The notes: generated by a model from the letters alone, not told the origin. Shown: positions 7,828 through 14,437, counted from the stretch's first letter. The stretch is 18,604 nucleotides of DNA from CAZGSG01 sp964528095 (GCA_964528095.1 CAZGSG010000106.1:1-18604), one strand, 5' to 3'. Numbers and translations are program-made.

Positions 7828-8655
7828 CTATTCGTAAGGCTCGTCTTTTGGCAACTCGATGGTGACTTTATAATAGGTCTGCGAAATATCTTTTTCAAAA
7901 TGGATGCTTCCCTGCACTACCCGCAGCCGGCTGCTGATATTTTTTAAGCCCAGCCCGATATTACTCTTATTCAGTTTATCAAAATCTGCCTGTACAATAC
8001 CGCGGCCATCATGATGTATGCGCAGGTAAAATTTATCACCGTGTATATTTTGTGTAAGGTGTATAAAGCTGGAGCTACTGTGTTTGAGGATATTATTTAC
8101 CAGTTCCTGTACGATCCGGAAAATGGTCAGTTCTTTTTCCGCTTTCAGGCGGTCCTTATATTCATGAAACCGGCTGCTTGCATTCATACTGCCCGAGCCG
8201 CTGATCTTTTGAAACAGGTCATTCACTGCCGACTCCAAACCGAAGTTTTTCAGCGTAGGTGGCATCAGGCTATGACTGATATTACGCACCAGTTGTATGG
8301 TGTCATCTATGATCTGCCGGGCCTGGTAGATAGATTGCAACTGGGTAGCTTTATCCTGGTTTACCAGGTTCTCATTTAAATAAAGCCTGGCAGTGGCAAG
8401 CAATGGTCCTGCATCATCGTGCAGATCGGCGGCCAGTCGCTGACGTTCTTCTTCCTGTAGTTTAATAGAGGCATTGAGCAGGATCTTTTGCTGGTCCTGT
8501 TCCATTTTTTGCAGGGTGATCTGGTAGCGGGACACCTTGCGTTGATGAAAAATGATAAATACCACCAACCCGATGGTAAGTATGAGCATTCCTATGGTGC
8601 CGAGGAAAAGCACTGTGGAAACTCCTGATTGGTTGGCGGCTTGCAGTAAAAACAT
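7828..8655 (-). CDS. HisKA_3 sensor histidine kinase without a sensor domain (module copy 1)
   Basis: A 275-aa membrane-bound kinase. One transmembrane helix (about 14-36) is followed by a coiled-coil-like linker (40-68). The HisKA_3 dimerisation helix reads EEERQRLAADLHDDAGPLL with the phosphorylated histidine at 79. The HATPase domain (about 175-270) has an N-box with VNNILKH, a G1 box DGRGI and a G2 region GLGLKNI. There is no periplasmic or PAS/GAF domain, so the signal must come from a partner, most likely the 7TM protein encoded 16 nt upstream. The downstream response regulator is the probable target. The same domain plan recurs in the kinase at 12375-13169. Confidence 0.92.
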   Translation of the reverse strand: MFLLQAANQSGVSTVLFLGTIGMLILTIGLVVFIIFHQRKVSRYQITLQKMEQDQQKILLNASIKLQEEERQRLAADLHDDAGPLLATARLYLNENLVNQDKATQLQSIYQARQIIDDTIQLVRNISHSLMPPTLKNFGLESAVNDLFQKISGSGSMNASSRFHEYKDRLKAEKELTIFRIVQELVNNILKHSSSSFIHLTQNIHGDKFYLRIHHDGRGIVQADFDKLNKSNIGLGLKNISSRLRVVQGSIHFEKDISQTYYKVTIELPKDEPYE

Positions 8656-8671
8656 GGTGGTTGGTGCTTAG

Positions 8672-9346
8672 TTAGTTCATATCTAAATATGGAACAGATG
8701 ATTTAGATACGACTTCATTGTTTTTCATTTTTGAAGAATAAAGAAAAATAGATACCACAAAAAATATATTCTTTAAAATTTCAGCGACATAAGTAAGATC
8801 CCAATATTTTCGAAGCTCTTTTAAAGGGATATGGTTAGCAAGTATAAATATAAAGAATGCACTTCCAAGATAAATCAAAATGCCGACTGCTATCCAAAAA
8901 CAATGATTGTTATATATATATACGGTCTTTGGACTCTTTAAATTCTCATAAAAGAAGAGAAATATAAAAACAAATAAAAGAATAGTTTCAATGCCAACAG
9001 GGATTGTGTCTAATTTCCCAAGTGGTATAGTTACAAAAAATACCGCCTGGAAGAAGATGAAAAGAACTGATAGGATTAAAATAAAACGTTTGATTTTCTT
9101 ACTATCTATATTATTTCTAATTAAGAAGGCAAACGAGCAATATTCAATAGAGGTATAGGTAAAAGCGTGCAGTCCTTTAATAAGGGCTTTTTTGGGCAAT
9201 TGGTCAGCATCAAGAATATTTAAAAAAAAGAATGCAAGGATTCCATATATGCCTAGCAGCAACATATCTGTTTCTTTCCACTTTTTTTTAAAGATAAATA
9301 TAGAAAGGGGGAGCAGTAGGTAGGTATAAGTTAAGATGGTATACAA
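8672..9346 (-). CDS. Seven-helix membrane protein, putative sensor subunit (module copy 1)
   Basis: A 224-aa protein, almost all membrane: hydrophobic segments at about 3-19, 28-45, 61-76, 87-107, 117-133, 149-170 and 184-202, then a short polar tail. I know no named family for it. It is homologous to the protein at 13142-13840: Glu120 and Glu134 (E-x13-E) and Phe150-Trp151 recur there at identical spacing (Glu140, Glu154, Phe170-Trp171), and a Glu in helix 3 is shared (68 and 82). The gene directly precedes a kinase lacking a sensor domain, so a signal-receiving role is inferred. The start is a TTG at 9344-9346; an in-frame TAG lies five codons upstream and the next ATG (codon 28) would remove helix 1. 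That TTG lies in the T-tract of a terminator hairpin. The gene is much more AT-rich than its neighbours. Confidence 0.8.
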   Translation of the reverse strand: MYTILTYTYLLLPLSIFIFKKKWKETDMLLLGIYGILAFFFLNILDADQLPKKALIKGLHAFTYTSIEYCSFAFLIRNNIDSKKIKRFILILSVLFIFFQAVFFVTIPLGKLDTIPVGIETILLFVFIFLFFYENLKSPKTVYIYNNHCFWIAVGILIYLGSAFFIFILANHIPLKELRKYWDLTYVAEILKNIFFVVSIFLYSSKMKNNEVVSKSSVPYLDMN

Positions 9347-9393
9347 AAAAAAGTTTTTCTAATTTGGATTTCTCCAAAAATAGAAAAACTTTT
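9345..9393 (-). terminator. Terminator or attenuator hairpin at the 7TM gene start
   Basis: On the minus strand a 13-bp perfect stem (9381-9393 with 9349-9361) continues after a small bulge into a 6-bp stem, TTTGGA/TCCAAA, with a 4-nt loop, and is followed by eight T (9352-9345). This is a textbook intrinsic terminator for leftward transcription, placed between the 18-codon ORF at 9433-9489 and the membrane protein gene. The terminal T residues are part of the TTG start codon. Confidence 0.72.
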
Positions 9394-9432
9394 AAGAAAT
9401 TAAAAACTTTCGCCTTTAACTAAGAAAAATTC

Positions 9433-9489
9433 TTAGTCTTCCCAAGTAAAAACTCCATCTTCTTCGAGGATAATTAACTTTCTTTTCAT
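9433..9489 (-). CDS. 18-codon small ORF upstream of the 7TM-kinase operon
   Basis: The ORF encodes MKRKLIILEEDGVFTWED. It has no signal peptide or cleavage site; it is basic at the start and acidic at the end. Support is contextual: it is the only ORF before the terminator at 9345-9393, its stop sits in a perfect 7-bp hairpin (CTAAGAA/TTCTTAG, 9420-9436), a -7-like box lies 27 nt before the ATG, and the 17 bases around its start recur in the second module. It could be a leader peptide controlling read-through into the 7TM gene, a signal peptide precursor for the 7TM sensor, or a chance ORF. Confidence 0.35.
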   Translation of the reverse strand: MKRKLIILEEDGVFTWED

Positions 9490-9515
9490 AACAGTAACGT
9501 TTTTAGAACCTTATT

Positions 9516-9527
9516 CAAATCGATTTG
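9516..9527. promoter_or_regulatory. 12-bp palindrome with a -7-like box before the small ORF
   Basis: CAAATCGATTTG is a perfect palindrome. On the minus strand its TCGATTTG part fits TAnnTTTG at all but one fixed position, at a distance that would give a short leader before the ATG at 9489. The half-site GATTTG also forms a palindrome near the related sequence in module 2 (14489-14500), so an operator is possible. Confidence 0.3.
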
Positions 9528-9655
9528 CAGGGTAAAAATTGCACACATTGGGAGATATTTCTACAGTGAGGTTGGGTGTTGAAAACCCCTATAACCCTCT
9601 GTAATGTAGACTGGTAAAGGGTTGTATCGTATTTGCCCTAGTATCATTACTTTTT

Positions 9656-9684
9656 AAAAAAGGTTTTTATACTAAGTAAAAACC
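9656..9684 (-). terminator. Minus-strand intrinsic terminator in the copy 1 intergenic region
   Basis: GGTTTTTA (9662-9669) pairs perfectly with TAAAAACC (9677-9684) around a 7-nt loop, and six T follow on the minus strand (9661-9656). It would end transcripts coming leftward from the conserved block at 9838-10016. The upstream arm can instead pair with the segment at 9688-9694, giving a competing hairpin. Confidence 0.5.
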
Positions 9685-9797
9685 GTATTTTTACGCAAAT
9701 GAAAATAGTAAAACCACCAGGAAAATACCCGGTTGTTAACATATGTGAATAAACTATCGGAGTTTTGGCCTGCACCGGGCCAGGTAAAAAGAGAAAG

Positions 9798-9925
9798 AAG
9801 TTGATTGACTTTGGAATGACCTTCGGTTCTTCTACGGGATAATGGAAATCAGGTTTTGGACGGTTTTCCTGCTTGTGCAGGATCAGGATATTGGATATTG
9901 AGGCGCTCCACCCGTCAATCAACTT
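9798..9925. repeat. 12-bp inverted repeat enclosing 104 bp
   Basis: AAGTTGATTGAC at 9798-9809 and GTCAATCAACTT at 9914-9925 are exact reverse complements. There is no target-site duplication or ORF that would suggest a mobile element; a long-range RNA stem fits better. Confidence 0.85.
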
Positions 9926-9928
9926 GTA

Positions 9929-10003
9929 TCAAAAATATGACCCCCTATTGAAGCCTGCAAGAGGATTAGTTACCTGTTTTAAAATGGCGGCTTTTACCCG
10001 CAT
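9929..10003 (-). CDS. Possible 24-codon small ORF in the conserved block, copy 1
   Basis: It starts MRVKAAILKQVTNPL and ends in Tyr-Phe. Its first 15 codons align without net frame change to the ORF at 14751-14807 although the DNA alignment needs compensating single-base gaps; Met1, Val3, Lys9 and Leu15 are shared. The stop falls 3 nt before the long-range stem. The evidence is weak, and the similarity may reflect only RNA or DNA conservation. Confidence 0.2.
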   Translation of the reverse strand: MRVKAAILKQVTNPLAGFNRGSYF

Positions 10004-10150
10004 CTTCGTAAAGATTCTATATTTTGAGATGAAATTATACGTACAGGGCCAGGGAGATGCTTTCGTAAATTGATTTTAAAAAGAGCGCAATCGGGGGTAT
10101 GATTTCTGCAAAATTTTGAAACTGAAATAAATAGAGACCCTAAAAAAAAG

Positions 10151-10158
10151 TACATTTG
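10151..10158 (+). promoter_or_regulatory. Bacteroidota -7 box for the divergent response regulator, copy 1
   Basis: TACATTTG matches TAnnTTTG exactly and lies 45 nt before the ATG at 10204, a normal leader length. A -33 TTG at the usual spacing is missing. Confidence 0.42.
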
Positions 10159-10203
10159 GGAACGTAAAGTCACCAACCCTTATGACTGCTAAACAAACCA
10201 TCC

Positions 10204-10869
10204 ATGACTGCGATTACTAACCAGCCGATTAAAGTAGCAATAGCCGATGATCATAAGATATTCAGGGACGGGATCCGTATGGCCCTGAAGGAAAAAGAAT
10301 ACCTGCGCATACTCTGGGAAGCCGAGGACGGAAAAGATCTTATGCACAAACTCCAGATCAAACTGCCCGATGTGATATTGATGGACATACGAATGCCGGA
10401 AATAGACGGTATTAATGCTATTAGCATGATCCGCAAGGAATATGAGGGCTTAAAGATTATTGTGCTGACCATGTACGATGACCAGGAAATGATCACCAAA
10501 ATGATGGAAATGGGGGCCAATGCCTATCTTACCAAAACTACCGACCCCGAGGAAATTTATCAGGCTATCCTGACCTGCATGAATGATGATTTTTATTTTA
10601 ATGAGCTTGTGAATAAGGCAGTACTACTAAAACTGCAGCATAAAAAAACCGTCCGGCAGTTTTATCCCAATCCCGTAAAATTTTCTGAAAAAGAACTGAA
10701 AATACTCAAACTCATAGCCGACGACAAAACAACTGAAGAGATTTCAAAAGAAGTTTTTTTGAGCCCCCGCACAATAGAGACCATTCGGCAAAACATGAAA
10801 CAGAAAGTAGGCGCTAAGACTATAGCAGGCCTTGTTATGTATGCTTCAAGGAATAAATTGCTGGAATAG
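10204..10869 (+). CDS. NarL/FixJ-type response regulator (divergent member, module copy 1)
   Basis: A 221-aa response regulator. The receiver has Asp15-Asp16, phosphoacceptor Asp61 in LMDIRMPEIDG, and the TMYDD and YLTK motifs. The LuxR-type helix-turn-helix reads FSEKELKILKLIADDKTTEE, then LSPRTIETIRQNM. No kinase is encoded beside it on the same strand, so it is either cross-phosphorylated by the kinase at 7828-8655 or reads another input. It is closest in this window to the divergent regulator at 15000-15674 (both have MMEMGAN/MMEIGAN, YLTK and AGLVMYA). An out-of-frame ATG at 10182 opens a 12-codon ORF that overlaps the start, and the bases ATGACTGC occur at both starts. Confidence 0.93.
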   Translation: MTAITNQPIKVAIADDHKIFRDGIRMALKEKEYLRILWEAEDGKDLMHKLQIKLPDVILMDIRMPEIDGINAISMIRKEYEGLKIIVLTMYDDQEMITKMMEMGANAYLTKTTDPEEIYQAILTCMNDDFYFNELVNKAVLLKLQHKKTVRQFYPNPVKFSEKELKILKLIADDKTTEEISKEVFLSPRTIETIRQNMKQKVGAKTIAGLVMYASRNKLLE

Positions 10870-10939
10870 AAATAATAAGCTTTTTTGAATAAAAATTGTC
10901 TACGAAGTAAATCATTGTTCCTTCCAGCTACTTAAAAGA

Positions 10940-11698
10940 ATGGGTATGAATAACGTTAATGATATATTTTTTGATGGCTACTACAAAGATATTTGGCGTT
11001 CTCTTATTCCGGAGGAATTGACCGCAAAGGAGATAGATTTTATATTGCATTATTTCAACTTGGAGTCCGATAAAAAAGTTATGGATATTATGTGTGGGTA
11101 TGGACGTCATGCGTTGGCGTTGGGGAGAAAAGGTATACATGTAGTAGCCATAGATAATCTGCATCTTTATACCCAAGAAATAAATGAGATTGCTACTTCT
11201 GAAAAAATACCGGTTAAAGTAGTTTGTGACAATATTGTCAGTTTTGATATTGAAGAAGAATTCGATCTTACTATTTGTATGGGAAACAGCATATGTTTCT
11301 TTAATCGTATCGATGTAATTAAAGTAATGAAAATGGTCAGTTCGCATTTAAAACCCGGGGGATATTTTCTTATCAATAGCTGGACGATTGCTGAGATTGC
11401 ATTTCAAAACTTCCAAGCACGGGGTTGGGCTAAGTCAGGGGAATTTAAGTTTTTGGCGGATAGTAAGTATTTTTTTAAACCTACTAGAATTGAAACAGAA
11501 CAGCTTATTTTATCGTCTGATGGAAAATCCGAAACAAAGCATGCGATTGATTATATTTATTCAATTGCAGAAACAGAAGACATGTTAAACGAAGCAGGCT
11601 TTTCCATGGAAGAAGTATATAGTATTCCAGGTAGGAAGAGATTTACCCTCGGTGATTCGAGAGCATATATTGTAGCAAAGAAATTGGCTACTTTTTGA
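10940..11698 (+). CDS. Class I SAM-dependent methyltransferase
   Basis: A 252-aa soluble protein with the Rossmann methyltransferase pattern: motif I VMDIMCGYGRHALALG (47-62), the acidic residue ending strand 2 in VVAID (Asp72), and DLTICMGNSICFF as the motif IV region. LKPGGYFLINSW follows, then an AGFSMEEVYS element near the C-terminus. It resembles generic Methyltransf_25-type small-molecule methyltransferases, and the substrate cannot be read from the sequence. It lies 70 nt after the divergent regulator on the same strand, so it may be co-transcribed with it, and it converges with the second module with 11 bp between the stops. It sits between the two module copies and has no second copy here. 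The start could also be Met3. Confidence 0.85.
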   Translation: MGMNNVNDIFFDGYYKDIWRSLIPEELTAKEIDFILHYFNLESDKKVMDIMCGYGRHALALGRKGIHVVAIDNLHLYTQEINEIATSEKIPVKVVCDNIVSFDIEEEFDLTICMGNSICFFNRIDVIKVMKMVSSHLKPGGYFLINSWTIAEIAFQNFQARGWAKSGEFKFLADSKYFFKPTRIETEQLILSSDGKSETKHAIDYIYSIAETEDMLNEAGFSMEEVYSIPGRKRFTLGDSRAYIVAKKLATF

Positions 11699-11709
11699 AA
11701 AAAGACTGA

Positions 11710-12372
11710 TCAAAAAGTCACTACACCATGCCGGATAGCTATCATCGCCAGTCCTACACGACTTTTTACATCCAGCTTTACAAATAAGTGATCACGCAGT
11801 GTATCGATGGAACGCGGGTTCAATCCCATTTGCTGGGCTATTTCTTTATAGGTAAGGTCAGAGCAGGCCATTTTCAAAAATCGTATTTCCTGCTCCGAGA
11901 GTAAAGCATTCTGTAATGCTATTGTTCCCTGGTTATGACGAAAAAGGTTAACAAGCTTTCCTGTAGTATGGTTGGAATAATAGAACCCTGATTGCATCAC
12001 TGACTGTATTGCAAACTTTAACTCAGAGGGGTGTACATCTTTTTTAAGAAAACCTTTTACCCCTGTTTGAAGGAGCCGGATCAGGGATAACTCAGAATCA
12101 TACATCGTCAACATTAATACATGAATTCCCGGAGCATTTTTATAAAGCCATTCCGCAGTTTCATACCCATCCATTTCCGGCATGTTCAGGTCCAATATCG
12201 CCACATCAGGCAATGGGCCTGCCATAAGTGAACGAACTAATTCCCTTCCGTTGGCACATTGGTGAATGATCCTGCATTCACCAAAATTATCGATAAGTAT
12301 GGCCAGGGCATTGCGTAGCAGGATATGATCATCCGCAAGGGCTACTTTTATGGGGTTTGTCATTGCTTCCAT
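11710..12372 (-). CDS. NarL/FixJ-type response regulator (module copy 2, operon member)
   Basis: A 220-aa response regulator. The receiver has Asp14-Asp15, phosphoacceptor Asp61 in LDLNMPEMDG, and the TMYDS and FLKK motifs. The helix-turn-helix reads LSEQEIRFLKMACSDLTYKE, then LNPRSIDTLRDHL, slightly divergent but complete. It starts 2 nt after the kinase stop, so it is translationally coupled to the kinase and is its probable target. Met4 (MTNPIKVALADDH) is an alternative start that resembles the N-termini of the other regulators. Gene order matches copy 1. Confidence 0.93.
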   Translation of the reverse strand: MEAMTNPIKVALADDHILLRNALAILIDNFGECRIIHQCANGRELVRSLMAGPLPDVAILDLNMPEMDGYETAEWLYKNAPGIHVLMLTMYDSELSLIRLLQTGVKGFLKKDVHPSELKFAIQSVMQSGFYYSNHTTGKLVNLFRHNQGTIALQNALLSEQEIRFLKMACSDLTYKEIAQQMGLNPRSIDTLRDHLFVKLDVKSRVGLAMIAIRHGVVTF

Positions 12373-12374
12373 AA

Positions 12375-13169
12375 TTAATTAAAAGGTATATTAAATGAGA
12401 TCAGGGTTCCTTTCGTCCGGATATTTTCTATTTTCATTGTTCCCCCGATCATAAAAGCTCTTGTATGCATGTTTTTGAGACCGGCGTTACTAGCCGGAGT
12501 AGACTGGATTTCACGTGTCTTGCGAATTCCTTTTCCATTATCCCGTATAATAATATTCATTTCTGTCGCGAGGTATTCCAGTTTCAGTTGTGTATGACTG
12601 GCATCCGCATGTTTGATAATATTATTAAACGCTTCCTGAACGATCCTGAAAATTATTAGTTCCTTCTGTGTATCTAAAAAAACGGGATCGCCTGCTATAA
12701 TAAAATCTATTTCAAACAGGTCTGTTTCCCGTATCCGCTGAATCTCTTTTTCAAGTGCTTTTATCAATCCCTGTGTATTGATGATCTCAGAATGAAAGCT
12801 CTTGGAAATATTACTCAGCTCATGGATAGTTTGTGTCAGCAATTCGATAGAACTTTTGACCTTTAGCAATGAACTTTCTTTATTTTCCCAGTCAAGGGTA
12901 TTCAAATGTAATTTGGCGAGAGTAAGCGAGAGACTGATATTATCATGAATTTCCCGGGAGATATGCTGAAAAGTATTTTCCTGTATTTCTAACTGTGCTG
13001 CCATTATATTTTTTTCGTGGTCCAGCTTTAAGCCGTTCATGTTTTGTTGATAGATTAATTGTTTTTTTTGATAGAAATAAAGCAATGTAATAATTAGTGC
13101 CCCCAGGAGCAGGATAATAGCGGTAGTTGTTACTAAGAATATTAAGATTGCTTTTCTGTCGGCTTGCAT
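12375..13169 (-). CDS. HisKA_3 sensor histidine kinase without a sensor domain (module copy 2)
   Basis: A 264-aa kinase with one transmembrane helix (about 9-31), a linker that looks coiled-coil-like (35-65), and a HisKA_3 helix with FQHISREIHDNISLSLTLAK, placing the phosphorylated histidine at 75. The HATPase domain has FNNIIKHADAS (N-box), DNGKGI (G1) and NAGLKNMHTRA (G2). As in copy 1 there is no input domain. Its ATG lies inside the end of the 7TM gene (28-nt overlap), and the regulator follows after 2 nt, so sensor, kinase and regulator are tightly coupled. Confidence 0.92.
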   Translation of the reverse strand: MQADRKAILIFLVTTTAIILLLGALIITLLYFYQKKQLIYQQNMNGLKLDHEKNIMAAQLEIQENTFQHISREIHDNISLSLTLAKLHLNTLDWENKESSLLKVKSSIELLTQTIHELSNISKSFHSEIINTQGLIKALEKEIQRIRETDLFEIDFIIAGDPVFLDTQKELIIFRIVQEAFNNIIKHADASHTQLKLEYLATEMNIIIRDNGKGIRKTREIQSTPASNAGLKNMHTRAFMIGGTMKIENIRTKGTLISFNIPFN

Positions 13170-13840
13170 AAGTATGCCTTTATAATCATTATAAACAAAA
13201 TGTCATAAAAAATGAAAAAAATGGAGTACAGCTGTTTTGTCAGGATTAGATCAATTTTCAATAATTGGTTTTCGAGAATTGAAAAAGGAAGAGTACCTAT
13301 TAAAAAAAATAGCAACCCGGTAGATACCCAAAACGAATATTCATTTTTCAAGGAAAGAGTAGGTGGTGTATTGAACAGCTCTACAAAATAATAAAAACAA
13401 GGAATGGTCAATAATAAAGCTTCGATTGTATACAAGGAAGACTTGATCGATATCGACATTTTTTTGTGAAACAATAAATCTCTGAATAGAAAGTACAAAA
13501 AAATGGCAGAGAAAAATAAGACTATGTAGACTATTATTTTCTTGATTATTCGATTATTTAAAGTCAAATAAAAGAAATTCGAAAAGAGTAACAGCTCTGC
13601 TAGGGTAAAGAAATAGTCTAGATAGGTGTGATATTTTAAAAGATAGCTTGCCTTTTTTATCTCTAAAAAATTCGAAAAAATTAATATTATTAGTAAGATA
13701 GTTATATAGAATGGCATGTATTTAAGTAAAGGAAATTTGTTCCTTGATTTTATGGATATATACAGGGCGATAACAAGTGTACTGAAAAGTATAGGCTCTG
13801 AAAAGTATTGGTTACTCCAATTTTTTAGAAGTTCATTCAT
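13142..13840 (-). CDS. Seven-helix membrane protein, putative sensor subunit (module copy 2)
   Basis: A 232-aa integral membrane protein with hydrophobic segments at about 16-30, 40-60, 75-93, 98-118, 135-153, 168-190 and 199-224. It shares with the protein at 8672-9346 the pair Glu140/Glu154 (E-x13-E) and Phe170-Trp171 at identical spacing, a Glu in helix 3 (82), and the overall seven-helix plan. I know no named family. The gene overlaps the kinase gene by 28 nt, which argues for a stoichiometric partner. It is very AT-rich. The ATG at 13838-13840 has no Shine-Dalgarno site. Sensing is an inference from the operon and from the missing sensor domain in the kinase. Confidence 0.82.
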   Translation of the reverse strand: MNELLKNWSNQYFSEPILFSTLVIALYISIKSRNKFPLLKYMPFYITILLIILIFSNFLEIKKASYLLKYHTYLDYFFTLAELLLFSNFFYLTLNNRIIKKIIVYIVLFFSAIFLYFLFRDLLFHKKMSISIKSSLYTIEALLLTIPCFYYFVELFNTPPTLSLKNEYSFWVSTGLLFFLIGTLPFSILENQLLKIDLILTKQLYSIFFIFYDILFIMIIKAYLCKPTEKQS

Positions 13841-13888
13841 ACGAAATATGTTGATGCTAAACTACATTTATTCCTCCCTCCCCCGTAT

Positions 13889-13921
13889 GTGAAAAACAAC
13901 TCTAAAAATTGTTTTTTTCAC
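13889..13921. repeat. AT-rich hairpin upstream of the copy 2 7TM gene
   Basis: GTGAAAAACAA (13889-13899) pairs with TTGTTTTTTTCAC (13909-13921), allowing two extra T. It occupies roughly the place that the attenuator hairpin has in copy 1, but it lacks a clear downstream T-tract on the minus strand. Confidence 0.45.
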
Positions 13922-14282
13922 CTGCCGATTTATGAGAATTGCTATAGGATTAAATTCTAGAACATTTCTTAAGAAAGCCGATTCGCCTTTGGTACCCTGG
14001 TTAGACATATGGATACCTTCCAAGATCTGGCATACACACGCAAATTTTGTAAAGAATCTGTTTTTTAAAACAGGTGTATACACGGGCTTTTAGTATGCCG
14101 TCGATAAAGTGAACATATGGATAAATGGAGAAATAAAACGGAATTATCGTGATTCTGTTTAAAGTAGAACTTTATAAGTGAAGGGGCCAGCATAGAAACG
14201 TATCGGCCGGCTAAAATTATTCTCGAATAAAAATATGAGTAATTGTTATTGAGTATCTATTGAACAGTACGTCAATGATCGA

Positions 14283-14363
14283 CTTTTGATCTGCGGGCGT
14301 TATTCTAACGTATATACTTCGGGTTTACGGATCAAAAGAAAAACAGGTCAGGTTGGCCCTGAC
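14283..14363. repeat. Cluster of nested hairpins in the copy 2 intergenic region
   Basis: CTTTTGATC (14283-14291) pairs with GATCAAAAG (14330-14338) and encloses a small CGTTA/TAACG hairpin. Next to it is the GC-rich hairpin GTCAGG/CCTGAC (14347-14363) with a 5-nt loop. Such density suggests a structured RNA or an operator array. No T-tract follows. Confidence 0.4.
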
Positions 14364-14437
14364 TATCCATATTTATAATCGGGGATTGCAAAATAGTTCA
14401 GTCGCGGCTTTTTTGATTTTCCTGGTGTTCCTAAAAT

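Larger units (their letters stand above)
9656..10016 (-). ncRNA. Candidate structured RNA, module copy 1
   Basis: The segment from about 9838 to 10016 aligns with 14655-14826 in the second module, with blocks such as TTTACGA, CAGGT, CTCTTG, AAGTTGATTG and ACCGTCCA in the same order. A 12-bp perfect inverted repeat (9798-9809 and 9914-9925) closes a 104-nt domain that contains a 6-bp hairpin (TCCTGC/GCAGGA). A minus-strand terminator lies downstream. The second copy also has a long-range stem at the equivalent place. The strand is inferred from the terminators, and the 5' end is not defined. A protein-binding or promoter region is the main alternative. Confidence 0.35.

Noticed and set aside
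4637..9489. A ribosomally made, ATP-grasp-modified peptide cluster (graspetide-like)
   Set aside because: The ATP-grasp protein is of the R2K type, not the MvdD/PsnB type, lies about 4 kb from the small ORF across unrelated genes, and the ORF lacks a leader-core pattern.
9647..9922. 91-codon minus-strand ORF in the copy 1 spacer
   Set aside because: It starts with TTG, spans the inverted repeat and runs into the terminator; copy 2 has no matching ORF.
9798..9925. Small mobile element (MITE) bounded by 12-bp inverted repeats
   Set aside because: No target-site duplication; the corresponding place in copy 2 also has a stem with different arms, which fits RNA pairing better.
13868..14083. 71-codon minus-strand ORF upstream of the copy 2 7TM gene
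   Set aside because: No domain, signal or composition typical of a protein; it runs through a hairpin and a palindrome, and nothing like it is present in copy 1.
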